From the NCBI RefSeq assembly GCF_018860155.1, contig NZ_JAHKNI010000001.1:447333-511332 (forward strand): 64,000 bases of DNA, written 5' to 3'. Position 1 is the stretch's first letter; each line of letters begins with the position of its first letter. Under the pieces are notes generated by a model. The model was not told the origin of the DNA. It ran no database searches and worked only from the letters and a program-made list of their open reading frames with translations. Source of the DNA: Nocardia albiluteola. Its GTDB lineage: Bacteria; Actinomycetota; Actinomycetes; Mycobacteriales; Mycobacteriaceae. Positions 49,260 to 57,275 of the stretch are shown here, piece after piece. The translations under genes were made by a program, and so were the position numbers.

Positions 49260-50129
49260 ATGACCGACGTGGTTTCGACCGCAGGCGCCCGGGCGGAGTC
49301 GTCTCCGGACCGCCTCGGAGTCGTCAAGGCGTTGCGCGCCAACGCATCCACCGCACTGTCCGTGGTGGTGCTGCTGACGGTGCTCGGCTGGGCCCTGGCG
49401 CCGTCGATCTTCGCCGATGACGATCCGCTGCGCGGCGTCCCGGCGCAGAAGCTGCGTGGCCCCAGCGCGCGGCATTGGCTGGGTACCGACAACCTGGGGC
49501 GCGATCTCTACACCCGGGTCGTGCATGCGGCCGAATTGTCGCTGACCGCAACGGTTATTGCTGTCGCGATCGGCCTTGTCGCGGGGACGCTGGTCGGTTT
49601 GGTCGCCGGATCGGCGGGCGGCGTGGTGGATGCCGGCCTGATGCGCATCGTCGATGTGCTGCTGTCGATTCCGGAACTGCTCAGCGCGCTGGTGCTGGTC
49701 ACCGCACTGGGATTCGGGACCCGCAAGGTTGCGATCGCGGTCGGTGTCGCACTGATCCCCGCCTTCGCGCGGGTGATGCGCGCCGAGGTGGCCCGGGTGC
49801 GGCGGGCGCCGTATGTGGAGGCGGCGATCGCCTCGGGGGTGCGCTGGCCCGCGGTGTTGATTCGCCACGTGTTGCGCAATGCGTATGCGCCGGTGGCCGC
49901 GCTGGCCGCGGTCGAATTCGGGGTCGCTGTGCTGGCGGTGTCGTCGCTGAGCTTCCTGGGATACGGTGCGCCGCCGCCGGCGCCGGAGTGGGGATCGCTG
50001 ATCGCCGCGGGCCGTGACTATCTCGCGACCGCGTGGTGGATGACGACGCTGCCGGGCCTGGTCATCGTCGCAGTGGTGCTGGCCGCGCAGCGACTCGGCC
50101 GCGCCCTGGCCCGGGACGGTGCGCTGTGA
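49260..50129 (+). CDS. Peptide/nickel-type ABC permease (DppC-like)
   Basis: The 289-residue protein has the DppC landmark [38 protein letters not shown], the EAA loop [20 protein letters not shown] and [20 protein letters not shown] 49260 follows GGGAGG. A 202-nt spacer, with no visible gene, separates it from dppB, unusual in an otherwise compact operon. It overlaps the following ATPase gene by 4 nt. Confidence 0.92.
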   Translation: MTDVVSTAGARAESSPDRLGVVKALRANASTALSVVVLLTVLGWALAPSIFADDDPLRGVPAQKLRGPSARHWLGTDNLGRDLYTRVVHAAELSLTATVIAVAIGLVAGTLVGLVAGSAGGVVDAGLMRIVDVLLSIPELLSALVLVTALGFGTRKVAIAVGVALIPAFARVMRAEVARVRRAPYVEAAIASGVRWPAVLIRHVLRNAYAPVAALAAVEFGVAVLAVSSLSFLGYGAPPPAPEWGSLIAAGRDYLATAWWMTTLPGLVIVAVVLAAQRLGRALARDGAL

Positions 50130-51775
50130 CGGTCTCTGCACTGCCGCAGTCCAGCGGCGAACCTCTGCTGCGCGTGCAGGATCTACGCGTGGAATATGGC
50201 GGCCGGGGCGGGACGACACCGGCCGTCGCGGGTGCCTCGCTGACGGTCTCGCGGGGGGAGACCGTCGCGCTGGTCGGCGAATCCGGCTCCGGGAAATCCA
50301 CTCTCGCGCATGCGGTAATCGGGCTGCTCGGTGGCACGGGAACGATCACGGGCGGGCGAATCACCTTCGCGGCCGAGCGGATCGACGACGCGCCACCACA
50401 CCGGCTGCGCCGGATTCGCGGCGCACGAATCGGTCTGGTGCCCCAGGATCCGGGCACCGCGTTGAATCCGGTGCTGCGCGTCGGCGATCAGGTGGCCGAG
50501 GCGCTGCGCATTCACGGCCACGCCACCCGTCGCGACGCGCGGGATCGGGCCGTGGAGATACTCGCCACGGCGGGGCTGGACCGCCCGGACCTGCGGGCCC
50601 ACCAATATCCGCAGGACCTTTCGGGCGGGCAGCGGCAGCGGGTCCTGATCGGAATCGCCCTGGCCTGCGGTCCGGAACTGGTAATCGCCGACGAACCCAC
50701 GAGCGCCCTGGACGTCACCGTGCAGCGCCGCATTCTGGACCATCTCGCCGCCCGCACCGCCGAATCCGGCGCCGCGGTCCTGCTGATCACCCACGATCTG
50801 GCCGTGGCCGCCGACCGTGCCGACCGCATCGTGGTCATGCGGCGCGGGGAGATCGTCGAAAGCGGAAGTACAGGGGAGGTATTCGGAAATCCGGCACACG
50901 AATACACGCGGCGGCTGCTGGATTCGGTACCGACGCTGAACGCGCCGTCGCGGCCGGCGCGAGGGATACCGCGCGAACCGTTGCTGTCGGCCGCGGGGGT
51001 GCGCCGGACCTTTCGGGTCGGTCGGGCGACCGTAGCCGCCGTGGATGATGTTGCGCTGCACATCGATCGCGGCGAGACGCTGGCGCTCGTGGGTGAATCC
51101 GGCTCGGGTAAGACCACGACGGCCCGGATGCTGGCCCGGCTGGAGCGGCCGGATGCGGGGACGATCATGCTGGACGGGCGGGAGATCGGCGCGCTGCGTG
51201 GGGATCGGCTGCGTGCGTTCCGGCGTCGTGTGCAGATCGTCTACCAGAACCCGTACGCCGCGTTGAATCCGAAACAGACGGTGGCGCAGAGTATCGCGGA
51301 GCCGCTGCGAGCCTTCGGAATCGGTGACCGCGCCGTGCGCCGGACCCGTGTGGACGAACTGCTCGAGCAGGTGGCGCTGTCACCGGAGCACCGGGATCGG
51401 CGGCCCGCGGAACTCTCGGGTGGCCAGCGGCAGCGAGTCGCCATCGCGCGCGCCCTGGCCCCGCGGCCGGACCTGGTGGTCCTCGACGAACCGGTCTCGG
51501 CACTGGATGTGTCGGTACAGGCGCAGATCCTGGAATTGCTGGAGCGGTTGCAGCGCGAACTGGGGCTGGGCTACCTGTTCATCTCTCACGATCTGGCGGT
51601 GGTGCGGCGCGTCAGTGATCGGGTGGCGGTCATGCGCGCCGGGCGCATCGTTGAAACCGCGGAAACCACAGCACTTTTCGACCGGCCCGGCCACGAGTAC
51701 ACCCGCGAGTTGCTGGCTGCGGTTCCGGGTGCCGCCCGGAGTGAGCCCACGGGCGCGATCGAGAGGACGGCGTGA
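50126..51775 (+). CDS. Fused DppD-DppF peptide ABC ATPase
   Basis: The 549-residue protein contains two complete ATP-binding domains. Domain 1 has GESGSGKST near 53 and [19 protein letters not shown]. Domain 2 has GESGSGKTT near 325 and [17 protein letters not shown]. Both have intact Walker B ([24 protein letters not shown]) and His switch. Each domain also has the oligopeptide C-terminal [16 protein letters not shown] tail. GTG 50126 overlaps the dppC stop. Both ATPases of the importer are thus in one chain. Confidence 0.95.
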   Translation: MTVSALPQSSGEPLLRVQDLRVEYGGRGGTTPAVAGASLTVSRGETVALVGESGSGKSTLAHAVIGLLGGTGTITGGRITFAAERIDDAPPHRLRRIRGARIGLVPQDPGTALNPVLRVGDQVAEALRIHGHATRRDARDRAVEILATAGLDRPDLRAHQYPQDLSGGQRQRVLIGIALACGPELVIADEPTSALDVTVQRRILDHLAARTAESGAAVLLITHDLAVAADRADRIVVMRRGEIVESGSTGEVFGNPAHEYTRRLLDSVPTLNAPSRPARGIPREPLLSAAGVRRTFRVGRATVAAVDDVALHIDRGETLALVGESGSGKTTTARMLARLERPDAGTIMLDGREIGALRGDRLRAFRRRVQIVYQNPYAALNPKQTVAQSIAEPLRAFGIGDRAVRRTRVDELLEQVALSPEHRDRRPAELSGGQRQRVAIARALAPRPDLVVLDEPVSALDVSVQAQILELLERLQRELGLGYLFISHDLAVVRRVSDRVAVMRAGRIVETAETTALFDRPGHEYTRELLAAVPGAARSEPTGAIERTA

Positions 51776-51836
51776 TGTGCGCGGGGTGCGTGCCGTGCCG
51801 CCGGACGACCCACTACAGCAGAGGAGTGAAAGCGAT

Positions 51837-52643
51837 ATGACCGCGACTATCACCGAATTCGAACAGCAGTGGCGGGCCTGGCATGCCGAGCGCGAGGCGT
51901 GGGCGCGAGAACCGCTGGGCTGGCTGAGTGTGACGGGGTTGTACTGGCTCGGTGAGTCCGGTGAGACCGTCGAGGGTCTGCCGGGTCGCTGGCAGGTGGA
52001 TGGCGAAAATGTCGTTGTCACGGCGGAATCGGGGGACGGCCTCAGCCTGGAGGGTCGCCCGCTCGCGGGCCGCACCGTGCTTACGCCGGGTGAGGGCGCA
52101 CCCGGCCTCGAGGTGCGAGCGGGCGATCGCGTGGTCGAGGTGATCCGCCGCACCGGGCAGTTCGCGCTGCGTGTACACGATCCCGACGCTCCGACACTGG
52201 CCGGATTCGCGGAAATTCCTGCCTACCATCCCGATTCGCGCTGGTCGGTGCCGGGCACATTCACGCCCTACGAGATTGCCCACATCGTCACGACGGGTGC
52301 GGTCGTGGAAGGACTGGAGCATCACCATTCCGCCTGGGGCACGATCACCTTCCGGCTGGACGGCGCCGAGCACATCGTCGTGGCCTTCGGCGATCCGGAA
52401 ACCGGCCTGCGCCTGCTGTTCACCGACGCCACCAGCGGTGTGAGTACCTATCCGGGCGCGCGGTTACTGCCGATCGCCGCGCCCGATGTCGACGGCGGTG
52501 TGCTGCTGGATTTCAATCGCGCGCAGAACCTGCCGTGCGCCTTCACCGACTACGCGACGTGCCCGATCGCACCGCCGGAGAACAGGCTGAGCGTGGCCGT
52601 CGAAGCGGGAGAGCGCAATCCGCGACAGGCGGTGGCGCGATGA
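51837..52643 (+). CDS. DUF1684 family protein
   Basis: The 268-residue protein has the DUF1684 pattern: WHAEREAWAREPLGWLSVTG with LYWL, ending DFNRAQNLPCAFTDYATCPI and PPENRL. It is a cytosolic beta-rich fold with no assigned activity; the conserved NPxCAFxxxxxCPxPPxxN motif suggests a catalytic or metal site. GAGGAG precedes ATG 51837. It overlaps the LLM gene that follows by 4 nt, so the two act together in some step. Confidence 0.9.
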   Translation: MTATITEFEQQWRAWHAEREAWAREPLGWLSVTGLYWLGESGETVEGLPGRWQVDGENVVVTAESGDGLSLEGRPLAGRTVLTPGEGAPGLEVRAGDRVVEVIRRTGQFALRVHDPDAPTLAGFAEIPAYHPDSRWSVPGTFTPYEIAHIVTTGAVVEGLEHHHSAWGTITFRLDGAEHIVVAFGDPETGLRLLFTDATSGVSTYPGARLLPIAAPDVDGGVLLDFNRAQNLPCAFTDYATCPIAPPENRLSVAVEAGERNPRQAVAR

Positions 52644-53791
52644 GCGCGGCGGGCGGTGTCCGGGTGCCGCTGTCGATCCTGGATCTCTCGCCCGTGAGCG
52701 CGGGATCGACACCGCAGCAGGCGATCCGCAACACCATCGATCTGGCTCGGCACGCGGAGTCCTGGGGGTATCGGCGGTTCTGGGTCGCCGAACACCATTT
52801 CGCCCAGGTCGCCAGCTCCGCGACGGCGACCCTGATCGGCCTGATCGCCGCGGCCACCTCCACGATCCGGGTGGGCTCGGCCGCGGTGCAGCTGGGACAC
52901 CATACCTCGGCCTCGGTGGTGGAATCCTTCGGCACGATCGACGCCCTGCACCCGGGCCGCCTCGATCTGGGCCTCGGCCGGTCCGGCCACCAGGCGGACA
53001 AGATCCGGTCGGCGGGGGTGAAGCCGGTCGCCGTGCCGGAGCGGTCCACCGAGGTGCGGGAAGGGGTGGTGATCCCGCCGCCGTTCACGCCCGGGCAGGT
53101 GCTGGACACGTCCCGGCTCCTGGCCGGATTCGAGGCACTCTCGCTGCCCGGCGCCCGGCCGGTGGGCTACACCGAGCAGGTGGAGCAGATTCGCGCGCTG
53201 CTGAGTGGTGGCTATCGGTCCTCCGAAGGTGTTGCGCTGCACGCGGTTCCGGGTGAGGGAGCGGATGTGCAGCTGTGGCTGTTCGGCAGTAGCGGCGGCG
53301 AGAGCGCGAGGCTGGCCGGGCGGCTGGGCCTGCCCTTCGCGGCGAACTATCACGTCTCGCCCGGGACCATTCTGGAAACCGTTGCGGCATACCGGGAATC
53401 GTTCCAGCCATCGGTGAAGTACCCCAAACCCCATCTGGTGGTCTCTGCGGATGTGCTGGTCGCACAGGACCGTGCGAGGGCCGAACATCTGGCATCGACG
53501 TTCGGCCACTGGGTCTACAGCATTCGCAGCGGCGCCGGGGCGGCGGCCTATCAGGACCCGGACACCGCGCCGCCGCTCACACCGCATCAGCAGCGACTGG
53601 TGCAGGACCGGGTAACCACCCAATTCGTCGGCACCCCCGCCGAGGTCGCCGACCGCCTCACCGCCCTGCAGCAGCTGACCGGCGCGGATGAACTGGTCGT
53701 CACGAGCGTCACCCACGGCCACGAGGACCGGCTCGATTCGCACCGCCTACTGGCCCGAGAGTGGGGGCTGACGCACGTGCGCGCGGCGTGA
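52640..53791 (+). CDS. LLM-class flavin-dependent oxidoreductase (MsnO8-like)
   Basis: The 383-residue enzyme begins VPLSILDLSPVSAGSTPQQA, then RRFWVAEHHFAQVASSATAT and RVGSAAVQLGHHTSASVVES, typical of the short LLM subgroup (TIGR03558-like). The last helices carry VGTPAEVADRLTAL. It ends the 45-54 kb plus-strand cluster. The partner reductase and substrate are not identified. Confidence 0.9.
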   Translation: MSAAGGVRVPLSILDLSPVSAGSTPQQAIRNTIDLARHAESWGYRRFWVAEHHFAQVASSATATLIGLIAAATSTIRVGSAAVQLGHHTSASVVESFGTIDALHPGRLDLGLGRSGHQADKIRSAGVKPVAVPERSTEVREGVVIPPPFTPGQVLDTSRLLAGFEALSLPGARPVGYTEQVEQIRALLSGGYRSSEGVALHAVPGEGADVQLWLFGSSGGESARLAGRLGLPFAANYHVSPGTILETVAAYRESFQPSVKYPKPHLVVSADVLVAQDRARAEHLASTFGHWVYSIRSGAGAAAYQDPDTAPPLTPHQQRLVQDRVTTQFVGTPAEVADRLTALQQLTGADELVVTSVTHGHEDRLDSHRLLAREWGLTHVRAA

Positions 53792-53810
53792 CCTTCGGGC
53801 AGCCGAGGTT

Positions 53811-53847
53811 ATCCACAGGGTGCGCCGCGCCGGCTCACCCTGTGGAT
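53811..53847. terminator. 12-bp hairpin after the LLM gene
   Basis: ATCCACAGGGTG pairs perfectly with CACCCTGTGGAT around a 13-nt loop, 20 nt after the LLM stop. There is no T-run. The left arm overlaps a TTATCCACA (53809-53817), identical to a DnaA box. Confidence 0.55.
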
Positions 53848-53985
53848 CGTACTGGGACATAGTCGAATTCCACATCGACGGCATCCTGTGGACCGTCCGG
53901 GTCGACGAGCCGCCGCGCACAGGTGGAGGGTTGGACCCACAGGTGGAAATGGCCCGCTCACAGGGTGGAATTGTGCATAAATGGT

Positions 53986-54022
53986 TTGACCCGGGTCGGG
54001 AGCCGCCGGATATTTGTCCCTG
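53986..54022 (+). promoter_or_regulatory. Candidate promoter giving a leaderless start
   Basis: TTGACC (53986-53991) and GATATT (54009-54014) are 17 nt apart, putting the transcription start at about 54021-54022, on the GTG of the glycosyltransferase gene. No ribosome site precedes that GTG. Confidence 0.45.
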
Positions 54023-55863
54023 TGACCGCAGCCACTCTCGCAGTCTCGCAAGCCCCCGTACACCCGTGGTGGCAGTTCTGGCGCTCACCCGCGGATCAGC
54101 CGGGATGGGCGCGCCCGCTGTTGCTGATCGTCGCGGCGCTGGCGGCGGTGAGCTATGCATGGGGCATCGCCGCGCAGAAGCCGCACATCTTTTATGCCGC
54201 CGCGGCGCGGTCGATGGCCATGAGCTGGCACAACTTCTTCTTCGCCGCGTTCGATCCCGACGGGATCGTCAGCATCGATAAGCTGCCGGGCGCCCTGTGG
54301 ATTCAGGCGATCTCGGTGCACGTGTTCGGCCCGCACCTGTGGGCTCAGGTGCTGCCGCAGGTCGTCGAGGGTGTGCTGACGATCCTGCTGCTGTACCGGG
54401 TGGTGCGCCGGATCGCCGGTCCGGCGGCGGGTGCGGTGGCCGTGGTGGTGGCGGCGTGCACGCCGGTGACGGTGTCGCTGAACCGCGGCAATATCCCCGA
54501 TACGCTGCTCATTCTGCTGCTGTTGCTGGCCGTGGACCGCACGCTCGCCGCGATCGGGGCCGGCCGTGGCCGGAACCTGTGGCTCGCGGGGCTTTTCATC
54601 GGGCTGGCCTTTCAGGCAAAGATGGTGCAGGCGTGGATCATCGTCCCGCTACTGGCGTTGGCGTACCTGATCACCGCCGGTGTCCGGCTGCGCCGCCGGC
54701 TCGCCGACATCGCGGTCTTCGGGGTAGTCGCACTGGTGGTCTCGCTGAGCTGGATGACCGTGGTGAGCCTGGTTCCGGCGGGCCGTCGCCCGTATGTGGA
54801 TGGCAGCAACCATAATTCGCTGTTCGAACAGGTCTTCCGCTACAACGCGCTGGCCCGTACCGACAGCACGTTCACGGTCGGGGCGGCCAACTTCGAGCTC
54901 GCCGGGCAGCAGAACTATCGCAGCAAACTGGTTCTCGGCCCGGGCAATCGGCTCGATCACGTCTTCACCGGCGGCGGCGGCCGGTCGGCGGGCTGGCTTG
55001 TTCCACTGGCCGTGATCGCGCTGGTGGCGCTGGTGCTCCTGGCCCGGCGGCGCGCCCGTTCCCCGATCGCCACCGCCTCCCTGGTGATCTGGGGTGGTTG
55101 GCTGCTGGTCCATCTGGCGATCTTCCTGGCCATCGGCACGGTCAACCCGTACTACCTGGCGGTGCTGACTCCCGCAGTGGCGACGCTGATCGGCTGGGGG
55201 ACAGTTGAATTCGCGCAACCAAACTCGGTGCGGGTCCGATGGTACGGGCTGGCGGCAGTGATCGCGACGGTGCTGTACGGCGGGTTCCTGCTCGGGCCCG
55301 CACCGGGCGTGGTGCGCTGGGTGACCGTCGTGGTGGCCCTGGCGCTGTGCGGCGTGGCAGTCGTCGTCGGAGGGCGGCGGTCGGTGCCTGCACTACTGGT
55401 CGCCGCGCTTGCGGCGCCCGCGGTCGCGGCGGCGTCGCTGGTCGTGGACGGCTACGGGGCACTCGACATGCCGTTCGAATCCGCCGCGACCAAACGGGTG
55501 ACCCAGACCTCCATCGCCGAGGCCCTGGCGGAAGGCCCCAAGCTGGTTGCGACTGCGCGCGAGCTTTTCCCGAACGCGCACTACCCGGCGATCGCCAACA
55601 CCGGAATTCTGGCTTCGCCCTTCATCATCACCACCGGCGCCGAGGTGCCTGCCTTCGGCGGATTCACCGGATCGGCCCCGGCGATGAGCACCACGGAGAT
55701 TGCACGGCTGGTGGCGCGCGGCCAGATCGGGTTCGCCCTGCTCACAGCCTCCGACGACGAACGGGTGCAATGGATTCAGCGACACTGCGCGAAACTGCCG
55801 TCCAGCGCCGACGATTCGGTCCTGGTGTACGCGTGCGCCCGCCCAGCCCGCCCGCTGCACTGA
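54022..55863 (+). CDS. GT39/PMT-family membrane glycosyltransferase
   Basis: The 613-residue protein has a dozen or so helices and the GT39/ArnT-type first loop with acidic residues (FFFAAFDPDGIVSIDKLPGA, close to the catalytic Asp-Glu region). RGNIPDTLLILLLLLAVDRT is a later conserved block, and a soluble C-terminal domain of about 110 residues follows. It would transfer a sugar from a polyprenyl-phosphate donor at the outer face. It is monocistronic. I use GTG 54022; the frame is open further upstream. Confidence 0.88.
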   Translation: MTAATLAVSQAPVHPWWQFWRSPADQPGWARPLLLIVAALAAVSYAWGIAAQKPHIFYAAAARSMAMSWHNFFFAAFDPDGIVSIDKLPGALWIQAISVHVFGPHLWAQVLPQVVEGVLTILLLYRVVRRIAGPAAGAVAVVVAACTPVTVSLNRGNIPDTLLILLLLLAVDRTLAAIGAGRGRNLWLAGLFIGLAFQAKMVQAWIIVPLLALAYLITAGVRLRRRLADIAVFGVVALVVSLSWMTVVSLVPAGRRPYVDGSNHNSLFEQVFRYNALARTDSTFTVGAANFELAGQQNYRSKLVLGPGNRLDHVFTGGGGRSAGWLVPLAVIALVALVLLARRRARSPIATASLVIWGGWLLVHLAIFLAIGTVNPYYLAVLTPAVATLIGWGTVEFAQPNSVRVRWYGLAAVIATVLYGGFLLGPAPGVVRWVTVVVALALCGVAVVVGGRRSVPALLVAALAAPAVAAASLVVDGYGALDMPFESAATKRVTQTSIAEALAEGPKLVATARELFPNAHYPAIANTGILASPFIITTGAEVPAFGGFTGSAPAMSTTEIARLVARGQIGFALLTASDDERVQWIQRHCAKLPSSADDSVLVYACARPARPLH

Positions 55864-55875
55864 CGTCGAGACGAC

Positions 55876-55904
55876 GCTGCCCGCGCCGGATCGGCGCGGG
55901 CAGC
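55876..55904. terminator. Bidirectional terminator
   Basis: A perfect 13-bp stem (GCTGCCCGCGCCG and complement) with a 3-nt loop lies between the convergent glycosyltransferase and arylsulfotransferase genes. Confidence 0.85.
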
Positions 55905-55924
55905 GAAATATGTTCCGGGACAGC

Positions 55925-57154
55925 CTAACCGGCGCTGGGTGCCCACTCCTCGAGATAGGCGCGGTAGGTGCCGAATGGCAGCGCCGCGTCGTACACCAGA
56001 TCTCCGGAGGGGGAGAACTCCGAGATGTGCGGCGCCATCCCCCAGCCGACGAGGGTGTTGCCGTTGGCCAGCCCCTGGGCGTTGCCCATCGCCGGGGCGA
56101 CCAGGCCGTTCGGGTGAGTCTGGTTGCGCACCAATGTCGCCCGGTGATTCGCGGTATCCAGGTGGATCCACTGCACGCTGGACACGCCCAGGGTCTGCTG
56201 TCCGCTGGAGTTGTCGTTGAAGAGCCGGATCGTGTTCGGACCGGCGAATTCGGCGTCGTGCTGGAAGGCGAATTCGACGCCGGGGCCCAGCGCGAAGGTG
56301 GAGCGCTTGCCGCCGAGCTGCCAGTTGATCGCGCCGGTGTGGATGTTCACGTCGTAGACCGTGGAAGTGTCGCGCATCGAAATCAGCAGATTCCCCGCGG
56401 GATCCAGCGCGATCGAATTCATATGGTACGGATCGTAGGTCCCGCTTCCCGGCGCCGAGGTGGCCGCGGTGGAGTCCGTCAGCGGTACGTGCTGGGCCGC
56501 ACTCCATTGGAACAGTACCTTTTTGGTGGCCACGTCGACAACCGAGGCGACGGTGTCGAACATCTTCCCGTGCTTCGGGCCGCCGATCGGGGTCAGGTCG
56601 GCGTCGACCTCCCGGTAGGAGGTGATCAGCGCGCGGCCGTCCGGAGTGAGCCGGAATTCGTGGACGTCGGAGGTCAATCCGTCGCCGGCGGTCAGGGTGG
56701 TGATGACGTGGCCGTGCTGATCGGCGATGTAGTCGGTGCCCGAGCCGTGCCCGCCGACCGTGCCGCCCTGCCACCAGGTCAGCACCGGCTTGCCCTGATA
56801 GGTCTGGGTACGGAAGTTCGAGACGTCCTGGCCCTTGGGCGGCGTGTATCGCCAGACCTCGTGCCCGGCCTTGTCCATGACCACATTGGCCGGTTGGCCC
56901 TGCGGCAGATTCGACAGCACCTGACCGGCGCCCGGCACCAACGCGGCCGCGCTCACACCGCTCGTGTAATAGATATAGCCCGGTGTGGAGCCCGGCTTGT
57001 TCACATCGACCGTGTATGTCAGCGCGCCGACCGGCAGGCTGGGGACCGGGGCGGCGGACGCGGCCAATGGTGCGATGGCGGTTGCCCCCAGGGCGATCGA
57101 CGTCGCGGCCAGGACCGCGGCGGCGCGGCGGAGGCCACGCGAATTCCGTGTCAT
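55925..57154 (-). CDS. Secreted arylsulfotransferase-family protein
   Basis: The 409-residue protein starts at ATG 57154 with AGGA 6 nt ahead. The signal peptide has twin Arg (GLRRAAAVLAATSIALGATA, cleavage after ASA). The rest is a beta-propeller of the Arylsulfotran_2 type, with HEFRLTPDGRALITSYREVD, DPYHMNSIALDPAGNLLISM, INWQLGGKRSTF and FAFQHDAEFAGPN. Its conserved His residues would take part in sulfate-group transfer in ASST. It sits 121 nt downstream of the AprA-like gene, perhaps on the same transcript. Confidence 0.85.
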   Translation of the reverse strand: MTRNSRGLRRAAAVLAATSIALGATAIAPLAASAAPVPSLPVGALTYTVDVNKPGSTPGYIYYTSGVSAAALVPGAGQVLSNLPQGQPANVVMDKAGHEVWRYTPPKGQDVSNFRTQTYQGKPVLTWWQGGTVGGHGSGTDYIADQHGHVITTLTAGDGLTSDVHEFRLTPDGRALITSYREVDADLTPIGGPKHGKMFDTVASVVDVATKKVLFQWSAAQHVPLTDSTAATSAPGSGTYDPYHMNSIALDPAGNLLISMRDTSTVYDVNIHTGAINWQLGGKRSTFALGPGVEFAFQHDAEFAGPNTIRLFNDNSSGQQTLGVSSVQWIHLDTANHRATLVRNQTHPNGLVAPAMGNAQGLANGNTLVGWGMAPHISEFSPSGDLVYDAALPFGTYRAYLEEWAPSAG

Positions 57155-57275
57155 GACATTCCTAGCAATGCTAACGAGTGGATGCGGGGCAGCGTACTCC
57201 GGCTCTCTGTGTGCAGTCTGGCAGCCACTGGCGGGCCGGAGCCGGTGATCCGGTCGGAACGGCGTGTCCCCGGCG

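Noticed and set aside
53809..53817. Perfect DnaA box as a sign of a replication origin
   Set aside because: It is a single box inside a hairpin, with no cluster of boxes, no AT-rich unwinding region and no dnaA or dnaN nearby.
53820..54281. 153-codon plus-strand frame before the glycosyltransferase gene
   Set aside because: It overlaps the start of the glycosyltransferase in another frame, has no ribosome site and covers hairpin and promoter-like sequence.
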